In this document: positions 6,791 to 12,243 of the stretch, piece by piece
How positions within the stretch are numbered: the first letter of the stretch is position 1
How the letters are laid out: the number at the start of each line of letters is the position of its first letter
Assembly: GCA_937895645.1 (NCBI GenBank)
Contig: CALBKQ010000093.1
Span: forward strand, 1-12,243
Source: an uncultured Clostridia bacterium
Lineage (GTDB): Bacteria; Bacillota; Clostridia; Oscillospirales; Acutalibacteraceae
Length of the DNA: 12,243 bases
Reading direction: 5' to 3'
Notes under the pieces: generated by a model
The model's input: the letters and a program-made list of their open reading frames with translations, nothing else
What the model was told of the DNA's origin: nothing
The model's database searches: none
Program-made: the position numbers and the translations under genes

Positions 6791-6820
6791 TTGACATATA
6801 AAAAGCCGATAGTGTATAAT
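6791..6820 (+). promoter_or_regulatory. Strong sigma-A promoter of the CoA-transferase/transporter operon
   Basis: Perfect TTGACA at 6791-6796 and perfect TATAAT at 6815-6820 with an 18-base spacer. It lies 32 bases before the ATG at 6853, leaving a short leader with an AAAGG site. Nothing in the 162-bp divergent interval looks like a riboswitch or clear operator. Confidence 0.85.
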
Positions 6821-6852
6821 AGTTTCATATTTAAGAAAGAAAAGGTAACTTT

Positions 6853-8151
6853 ATGAGTTGGAAAGCAGAATACAATAAAAAACTTGTATCCGCAAGAACT
6901 GCAATAAGCCACATAAAAGACGGTGACAAAGTGGTTATGTCTTTTGGTTGTGGTGAGCCACGTGCTATTGTCCGTGCAATGCGTGAAAATTATAAGGACT
7001 TTCACAATGTTCAGGTAATAAATATGCTTTTACTTGGCGAAACACCTTGGGTTGATGAAGAAGTGAAAGGACACTTTAGTTATAACTCATTTTTCGCATC
7101 AGCAACAAACCGCAAGGCTATTTCAGAGGGTATTGCAGATTTCACAACTTGTTACCTTTCAGAAGCACCAATGGTTTTGCGCGAGGTTGTAAAACCGCGT
7201 GTTACTGTAATGAGTGTTACTCCGCCTGATAGTGAAGGCTATGTTTCCTTAGGTACAAACTGTGACTATATTGAAACTACACTTTCTCATTGTGAAGTGA
7301 AAATTGCACAGGTCAATAAAAATGTGCCGTATACTTATGGCGCTACAAGAAAACATATTTCGGAATTTGATTATTTTGTAGAACACCATGAGGATTTGCC
7401 TATTGTTCCTGCTCCTCCGATTACAGATGTTGAAATGCAAATTGGAAAAAACTGTGCCGCCCTTATTAATGACGGCGATTGTATTCAGCTTGGAATTGGT
7501 GGCATCCCCAACGCAATCTGTGAAGAATTAAAACACAAAAAAGATTTGGGACTTCATTCTGAAATGGTTGGCGATGGTGTTGTTGACTTAATTGAAAGTG
7601 GAGTAATCAACAACTCAAAAAAGAATTTTAATAAGGGTAAATCCATACTGGGATTTGCATTTGGCACAAAGAAACTTTTTGATTTCTTAAATGGCAATAA
7701 AGATATTGAAATGACACCTATGGATTACGTGAACAATCCGCTAATTATTGCACAAAATGATAATCTGGTTTCAGTAAATTCCTGTATTGAAATTGACCTT
7801 ATGGGACAAGTTGTTTCAGATACAATCGGTCAGTATCAATTTTCGGGAATTGGGGGACAAGTAGACTTTGTCCGTGGTGCTACAATGAGTAAGGGTGGAC
7901 GTTCAATTATGGCAATGCCTTCCTCAGCTAAGGGTGGTACAATTTCAAAAATCGTACCTAAAATTACTGATTACTCTGCAGTTGCAACTACAAGAAATGA
8001 TGTAAATTACGTTGTTACTGAATACGGAATTGCACAACTTAAAGGCAAAACAATGAAAGAAAGAGCAAGAGCGCTTATAAATATTGCACATCCGAATTTC
8101 CGTAATGAATTGGCAAAAGAATACGAGAGAAGATTTAACGAAAAATTTTAG
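6853..8151 (+). CDS. CoA-transferase of the acetyl-CoA hydrolase/transferase family (butyryl-CoA:acetate / 4-hydroxybutyrate type)
   Basis: A 432-residue cytoplasmic enzyme that should move CoA between an acyl-CoA and a free carboxylate such as acetate. The two-domain fold of the AbfT/Cat1/But group is visible. The N-terminal domain includes DGDKVVMSFGCGEP (23-36) and SVTPPDSEGYVSLG (121-134). The C-terminal domain has DGDCIQLGIGGIPNA (207-221), HSEMVGDGVVDL (235-246) whose Glu237 is the expected covalent catalytic residue, and SGIGGQVDFVRGA (331-343), the CoA/oxyanion loop. Length agrees with the family. Its closest functional class in gut Clostridia is the last step of butyrate formation, but succinyl-, propionyl- and 4-hydroxybutyryl-CoA enzymes share these motifs. 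It is first in an operon, 16 bp before a transporter gene, which may supply or export a carboxylate substrate; that link is inference. Confidence 0.88.
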   Translation: MSWKAEYNKKLVSARTAISHIKDGDKVVMSFGCGEPRAIVRAMRENYKDFHNVQVINMLLLGETPWVDEEVKGHFSYNSFFASATNRKAISEGIADFTTCYLSEAPMVLREVVKPRVTVMSVTPPDSEGYVSLGTNCDYIETTLSHCEVKIAQVNKNVPYTYGATRKHISEFDYFVEHHEDLPIVPAPPITDVEMQIGKNCAALINDGDCIQLGIGGIPNAICEELKHKKDLGLHSEMVGDGVVDLIESGVINNSKKNFNKGKSILGFAFGTKKLFDFLNGNKDIEMTPMDYVNNPLIIAQNDNLVSVNSCIEIDLMGQVVSDTIGQYQFSGIGGQVDFVRGATMSKGGRSIMAMPSSAKGGTISKIVPKITDYSAVATTRNDVNYVVTEYGIAQLKGKTMKERARALINIAHPNFRNELAKEYERRFNEKF

Positions 8152-8167
8152 TTAACGGGTGATTTTT

Positions 8168-10276
8168 ATGGGAAAAATCAAAAGTTTAATAAGCAATATA
8201 AAACAGCACTGGAATATTCCTGCTGAAGGCAATTATGTTCCATATAAAGAAGTTGTTACAATCGGTATAGCGGGATTTGGTGTAAACTGGACTTCATATC
8301 TTGCAAACACAATAGGTCTTAGTGCATCAAACTTTCTTGTGGGTGCAAGTATCGGCCTTCAACCTATGGATTTGCAGATTATGCTTATAATTGCAAATAT
8401 TGTAGGTATGCCTATTGCGTTTTTTAGAGGTTGGTTTTTTGATAATCATAAGATGCCAGGTGGTAAGTTTATACCCGTAATGCTTCGCACCCCTATTCCT
8501 ATAGTTGCATTGTCTACACTGTTTGTGTGGTTGCCTTATGAAAACTGGCAGTACAGTACCAAAGTCGTAGTGGTCTGGTTTATGTATATGTTTGTGCAGT
8601 TCTTTTTGTGTCTGTATAACGAGGGGTGGGGGTATTTTCAACAAGTTGTAACCCCTAATGCACAAGAACGAGCTAATGTAATGAGTATTTTCCAGATTCT
8701 CTATTCATTAGCACCAACTCTTACAGGACTTGTTATTCCTACAATCGCTGGTTTTACGTTTGGTATGAATAACATCTGGACTTATCGTATTATTTATCCT
8801 GCCTTTACACTTGTGGGGCTTGTTATTCTTCTTGTTTTTTTTCCTAAACTTAAAGAACGCATAATTTTACCTAAAAGACCTGTTGAATATGTAAGTATTA
8901 TCGACTCACTTCGTGAGGTTGCAAAGAATAAGTATTTCTGGATTATCAATTCAGCAGGGTGGATTGGCTTCCTTGAAGGTGCTTATGCTGTAATTTTAAG
9001 TTGGTCTTTCGTTTATGCTTATAACGGTGAAAGACAGAAACTTTTAGGTGTGGCAAATACAATAATCGGTAACGCAGCACTTTGGTCAATGGCTTTGGCA
9101 CCATTTCTTATTAAGTGGATGGGTAAGCGAAACCTTCTTATTGCACATAATCTTATAAATATTGTGCTTATGCTTTGTCTTGTGCCTGCTTATGAAAATC
9201 TGTTCCTAGTTTGTGTGATTTTCTATCTTAATACTTTTGTAAACACATTCCAAAATGTTTATATGGCAAATATCAATGCGGATATGCGCGACTATCACCA
9301 ATGGAAAACGGGTGTGCGCGTTGACGGCCTTTTTGGACCGTTGGGACTTATAGGCACAGTCTTAGGTTTCTTTACGGGATTTGTAATTCCTGCAGTTTAT
9401 GAGAAAATGGGCCTTAAAGACAATTACGATGTGCTTTACAACGACGAAATGAGAAACAACCTTTTTGACGTGCTCATTATCTGTTCAATAGTAGGTGCTG
9501 TGCTTAATCTTATTCCATATCTTTTCTATGATTTGACAGAAGAAAAACATCGCGGTTATGTAAATGTTCTTAAAATCCGTGCTATGTTTGAAGATTACGG
9601 AAATGGCGAACTTGACAACGCACAACTCATTGATGCTATGAAGATTATCAAGGGTGCAAAAGCAGATTTGCAGAAAAAGGATATTGATAAATCAGCACTT
9701 AAACTTGCTAAAAAGAACAAAGATAAAGAAGCAATTCAAAAGGCAAAAGCAGAGATTAAAGAAATCAGAAAGTATAACGAGTTTGTAAGTGGTTTGCCTA
9801 TTGTAAAAGAAGAACTTGACAAGTTTAATACCCAAAGATATAAAGCACAACTTGTATCTGCCCAATCTACTATAAGTAAAGGCGAAGTTTATCTTTACTC
9901 TGATTGGACAGTTGACCGTAGTCGTGCAAAAGCATTACCAAAAACTACAAAAGAAGAAAAACTTATCCGCGCAGATGCAATTAAACTTTCTCGTGAGAAA
10001 AAACGCTCATATAAACTTCTTAAAAAGTATGGTGCAGATAATCTTACAATCCCTGACGAAAGAATACCTGAAGAAATTAAAAATCGTGAATTTGCAAATG
10101 AGCAAGAGCGTCGTCAGGCAAAACGAGAACTCAAAGCATATACAAAAGGTGTGTCGGTTTATCGCAGAATTACAAAACCGTATTATGATGCAAAAAATCT
10201 TATAATTCAGGCTGAAAATTATACACATCTTGATGAGATTGAAGAATTGTACGAAACAATATCAAATAATATGTAA
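8168..10276 (+). CDS. GPH-like MFS transporter with a ~245-residue cytoplasmic C-terminal extension
   Basis: A 702-residue protein. Residues about 25-455 form a 12-helix major facilitator core related to the GPH symporters: TPNAQERAN (162-170) and DYHQWKTGVRVDG (375-387) align with the matching signatures of the symporter at 5251-6690. The usual acidic WDxxNDP cation motif after helix 2 is missing; that region reads FFRGWFFDNHKMPGGK. From about 456 to 702 the chain is cytoplasmic, Lys/Glu-rich and mostly helical, with likely coiled coil at about 495-560 and 600-660 and no motif I recognise. I chose ATG at 8168, preceded by GGGTGAT, over the in-frame GTG at 8159. It lies 16 bp after the CoA-transferase gene with no terminator between, so both share one mRNA. 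Substrate unknown; a sugar, glycoside or organic anion is possible. Confidence 0.8.
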   Translation: MGKIKSLISNIKQHWNIPAEGNYVPYKEVVTIGIAGFGVNWTSYLANTIGLSASNFLVGASIGLQPMDLQIMLIIANIVGMPIAFFRGWFFDNHKMPGGKFIPVMLRTPIPIVALSTLFVWLPYENWQYSTKVVVVWFMYMFVQFFLCLYNEGWGYFQQVVTPNAQERANVMSIFQILYSLAPTLTGLVIPTIAGFTFGMNNIWTYRIIYPAFTLVGLVILLVFFPKLKERIILPKRPVEYVSIIDSLREVAKNKYFWIINSAGWIGFLEGAYAVILSWSFVYAYNGERQKLLGVANTIIGNAALWSMALAPFLIKWMGKRNLLIAHNLINIVLMLCLVPAYENLFLVCVIFYLNTFVNTFQNVYMANINADMRDYHQWKTGVRVDGLFGPLGLIGTVLGFFTGFVIPAVYEKMGLKDNYDVLYNDEMRNNLFDVLIICSIVGAVLNLIPYLFYDLTEEKHRGYVNVLKIRAMFEDYGNGELDNAQLIDAMKIIKGAKADLQKKDIDKSALKLAKKNKDKEAIQKAKAEIKEIRKYNEFVSGLPIVKEELDKFNTQRYKAQLVSAQSTISKGEVYLYSDWTVDRSRAKALPKTTKEEKLIRADAIKLSREKKRSYKLLKKYGADNLTIPDERIPEEIKNREFANEQERRQAKRELKAYTKGVSVYRRITKPYYDAKNLIIQAENYTHLDEIEELYETISNNM

Positions 10277-10291
10277 ATAAACGAAAGAAAT

Positions 10292-10347
10292 CGACGATTT
10301 GTACTTGGTTTTTATTGGAAAACTCTTTACAAATCGTCGTTTTTTTA
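10292..10347 (+). terminator. Strong intrinsic terminator of the CoA-transferase/transporter operon
   Basis: CGACGATTTGTA (10292-10303) pairs perfectly with TACAAATCGTCG (10328-10339), followed by seven T. The 24-base loop can form a further GTTTT/AAAAC stem. The symporter gene begins 64 bases later; a TATAAT at 10354-10359 lies between, but with no -35 at proper spacing, so that promoter is uncertain. Confidence 0.9.
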
Positions 10348-10410
10348 TTACAATATAATGGTATATTTATATATAGTGGGGTATTCTCACAGTAAGAAAG
10401 GATGAATGAA

Positions 10411-12105
10411 ATGTCTGAGCAGATGAAGATATTTCTCGCTATGGCAGGGTATATGCTTGTTGTTATCGGTATCGGTATATTCTTTGCACGTAGAGCAAAC
10501 AAAAACGCAGAAAACTATTTCCTTGGCGGTAGAAGTTTAGGCCCTTGGGTTGCAGCCATGAGTGCTGAAGCTTCTGATATGAGTGGTTGGCTTTTGATGG
10601 GACTTCCCGGTGTTGCATATTGGTGCGGTCTTGCAGATGCAACTTGGACTGCAGTGGGTCTTGCACTTGGTACATACTTAAACTGGCTTATTGTTGCAAA
10701 AAGACTTCGTAACTATTCTTCAATATGCGGCGATGCAATTACAATTCCTGAATTCTTCAGTAATCGTTTCCACGAAAACACAAAGGTTATCAGAATTATT
10801 GCATCAGTTTTGATTCTTGTATTCTTTACAGTTTATGCTGGTAGCTGTTTTGTTACTTGTGGTAAACTTTTCAGCACATTGTTTGGCTATTCATACACTT
10901 CAATGATGATTGTAGGCGCACTTTTTGTTATTGTTTATACATTCCTTGGTGGTTTCTTGGCTGAAAGTGCATCTGACTTTATGCAGAGTATTGTTATGAT
11001 TATTGCCCTTGTGTCAGTTCTTGTACTTGGTACAATCAACGCAGGTGGTATTGGTGCAGTCATTGAAAACGCACAGTCAATCGCAGGTTATTTTTCACTT
11101 ACTGAAATTGCAAATCCTGTTACAAATGAAACAGGTATGCAGTTGGTTGAAAATGGTGTGCCTGTATTCGGTAACGCTTCTCCTTACCCATTACTTACAA
11201 TCGCATCAATGCTTGCTTGGGGTCTTGGTTACTTTGGTATGCCACAGGTTCTTCTTCGCTTTATGGCAATCCGTAAGGCAAGTGAACTTAAAAAGTCAAG
11301 AAGAATTGCAACAGTATGGGTTGTCATTTCACTTTTTGCAGGTGTTGTAATCGGTATTGTTGGTCGTGCAATGCTCCCAACTGCTGAAACACTTCTTACA
11401 AAGGGCGGTGCAGAAAATGTATTTGTTCTTATGAGTGAAACACTTCTTCCTCCTGTAATTGCAGGCGTTATTATGGCGGGTATTCTTGCTGCTACAATCA
11501 GTTCATCTGACTCATATCTTCTTATTGCATCATCAGCTCTTGCAAACGATGTTTATAAAGGCGTTATTGATAAAAAAGCAAGTGACAAGAAAGTTATGTG
11601 GGTTTCTCGTATTGCACTTATGGTAATTGCACTTATCGGTATGGTAATTGCTCTTGATGAAAAGAGTGTTATATTCAGCATCGTTTCATTAGCTTGGGCA
11701 GGTTTTGGTGCAACATTCGGACCACTTATGCTCTTCTCACTTTTCTGGAAACGCGTAAACCGTGCAGGTGCTATTGCAGGTATGCTTTCGGGTGCTGCAA
11801 CAGTATTTATCTGGAAACTTGTGCTTAACCCAACATTAGGTGGAGTATTCGCAATTTACGAACTTCTTCCTGCATTCATTGTATCTTCAATTTTCATTGT
11901 TTGCGTTTCACTTCTTACAGGTGAGCCATCAGAAAAAATTGCAGATGAATTTGAAAAGGTGTACGTTTCTCAGGGCTTCCAGACAGACAGAACCATTGAA
12001 CAGACACTGGAAACAGGCTGGAGTCTGCTGCGTATGCTGCCTAAGAGTGAGCTGAAACGTATCCGTGACGAATATCTGGATAAATATCTGAACAGCGGGG
12101 AGTGA
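10411..12105 (+). CDS. putP: Chimeric frame: Na+/proline symporter (PutP) fused to the C-terminus of V-type ATP synthase subunit B
   Basis: A 564-codon frame. Residues 1 to about 510 are a sodium:solute symporter of the PutP type: YFLGGRSLGPWVAAMSAEASDMSGWLLMG includes Asp56 (the Na+ site D55 of E. coli PutP), GWGLGYF-like WGLGYFGMPQ at 270-279, ATISSSDSYLLIASSALANDVYK with S364/S365 near the second Na+-site residues, and about 13 membrane helices ending at CVSLLTGEPSEKI. PutP proteins normally end within a few residues of here, near 500. Instead the frame continues with VYVSQGFQTDRTIEQTLETGW and LRMLPKSELKRI, the C-terminus of V-ATPase subunit B. Leucine codons switch from CTT/TTA/TTG to 7 of 7 CTG. 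Start ATG at 10411 follows AAAGGA by 8 bases; the ATG at 10402 overlaps that site. The fusion is probably not one natural protein. Confidence 0.85.
   Translation: MSEQMKIFLAMAGYMLVVIGIGIFFARRANKNAENYFLGGRSLGPWVAAMSAEASDMSGWLLMGLPGVAYWCGLADATWTAVGLALGTYLNWLIVAKRLRNYSSICGDAITIPEFFSNRFHENTKVIRIIASVLILVFFTVYAGSCFVTCGKLFSTLFGYSYTSMMIVGALFVIVYTFLGGFLAESASDFMQSIVMIIALVSVLVLGTINAGGIGAVIENAQSIAGYFSLTEIANPVTNETGMQLVENGVPVFGNASPYPLLTIASMLAWGLGYFGMPQVLLRFMAIRKASELKKSRRIATVWVVISLFAGVVIGIVGRAMLPTAETLLTKGGAENVFVLMSETLLPPVIAGVIMAGILAATISSSDSYLLIASSALANDVYKGVIDKKASDKKVMWVSRIALMVIALIGMVIALDEKSVIFSIVSLAWAGFGATFGPLMLFSLFWKRVNRAGAIAGMLSGAATVFIWKLVLNPTLGGVFAIYELLPAFIVSSIFIVCVSLLTGEPSEKIADEFEKVYVSQGFQTDRTIEQTLETGWSLLRMLPKSELKRIRDEYLDKYLNSGE
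11941..12105 (+). pseudogene. ntpB: 3' fragment of V-type ATP synthase subunit B joined in frame to putP
   Basis: Codons 511-564 of the preceding frame. ADEFEKVYVSQGF, then TIEQTLETGW, then LPKSELKRI and a terminal DKYL are the ordered signatures of the subunit B C-terminal helical domain, which packs against subunit A in the V1 ring. Everything upstream of about codon 511, including the nucleotide-binding fold, is absent. GC content of 12001-12180 is about 49% by hand count, against about 37% for 11821-11940. The stop is followed 6 bases later by the start of subunit D, the normal order in bacterial V-ATPase operons, so this fragment and its downstream neighbour come from one intact locus that has been joined to putP. 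The break falls in or near 11941-11960. Confidence 0.82.
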
Positions 12106-12111
12106 TGAAGT

Positions 12112-12243
12112 GTGGCTAGATTAAATGTCAACCCCACCCGTATGGAAATGACCCGCTTGAAAGGACAGCTGAAAACAGCGACCAGAGGTCATAAACTGCT
12201 GAAAGATAAGCTGGATGAACTGATGAAACAGTTCATGGAAGGT
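12112..12243 (+). CDS. ntpD: V-type ATP synthase subunit D, N-terminal part (runs off the window)
   Basis: The first 44 codons of subunit D, the central rotor shaft of the V1 motor that couples ATP turnover to Na+ or H+ movement. MARLNVNPTRMEMTRLK followed by ATRGHKLLKDKLDEL is the highly conserved N-terminal helix of the family. The start is GTG at 12112, with GGGGAG ending 9 bases upstream; an ATG at 12105 is in another frame and stops after four codons. The frame is still open at the last base. Five of seven leucines are CTG, unlike the genes before the junction and like the subunit B fragment just upstream. Confidence 0.9.
   Translation, partial: MARLNVNPTRMEMTRLKGQLKTATRGHKLLKDKLDELMKQFMEG

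Noticed and set aside
6691..6852. Possible riboswitch or operator in the divergent interval
   Set aside because: Only promoter elements and AT-rich sequence are visible; no extended pairing, conserved aptamer core or convincing dyad was found.
10460..10480. Tandem GGTATC repeat near the start of the symporter gene
   Set aside because: It is only two or three units and codes for the Ile/Gly pattern of the first membrane helix.
12105..12119. ATG overlapping the stop of the chimeric frame as the start of subunit D
   Set aside because: It is in another frame and meets TAG after four codons; GTG at 12112 opens the frame that matches subunit D.

Overview
The window looks like a low-GC, Gram-positive gut Clostridia chromosome segment, most likely from the Ruminococcus/Oscillospirales area. 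The signs are AT-rich sequence with CTT/TTA/TTG leucine codons, strong AAGGAG-type ribosome binding sites, lipoboxes typical of Firmicutes, a tRNA gene with encoded CCA, and a butyrate-type CoA-transferase. The genus is inference. I see no mobile element, CRISPR array or phage gene.

Layout. (1) 1-2106, plus strand: a tight cluster of the 3' end of a small conserved protein, a secreted lipoprotein nuclease with a Cys/His C-terminal module, and a cytoplasmic GH43-type glycosidase, closed by a two-way terminator. (2) 2162-3247, minus strand: an alpha/beta hydrolase of the monoacylglycerol-lipase type that starts at TTG, has Gly where the nucleophilic Ser should be, and carries an acidic tail. 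(3) 3336-3486: a complete tRNA-Ala(GGC) unit with promoter, gene and terminator. (4) 3606-5129: a lipoprotein with a right-handed beta-helix of the Cthe_2159/DUF4353 type. (5) 5251-6690, minus strand: a MelB-type sugar:cation symporter, divergent from (6) 6853-10276: a CoA-transferase followed 16 bp later by a second GPH-type transporter with a cytoplasmic tail of about 245 residues. A strong terminator follows. (7) 10411-12105: a Na+/proline symporter (PutP) whose last 50 or so residues are not PutP but the C-terminus of V-type ATP synthase subunit B. Directly after it, in the normal V-ATPase order, comes the start of subunit D.

The join at about 11941-11960 is the most striking feature. The reading frame is kept, but GC content and leucine codon choice change abruptly, and two unrelated gene families meet inside a stretch of about 20 bp that could fit either protein. 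I regard an assembly chimera (metagenome or mixed culture) as most likely, a genuine recombination junction as possible, and a functional fusion as least likely. Everything after about 11941 should be treated as possibly from a different genome or locus.

Apart from that join, the genes suggest a fermentative, carbohydrate-using gut anaerobe: glycan or nucleic acid breakdown outside the cell, sugar uptake by symporters, and acyl-CoA/acetate exchange. I did not find a convincing previously undescribed multi-gene system. The best leads are the serine-less hydrolase, the CoA-transferase/long-tailed transporter pair and the chimeric junction.
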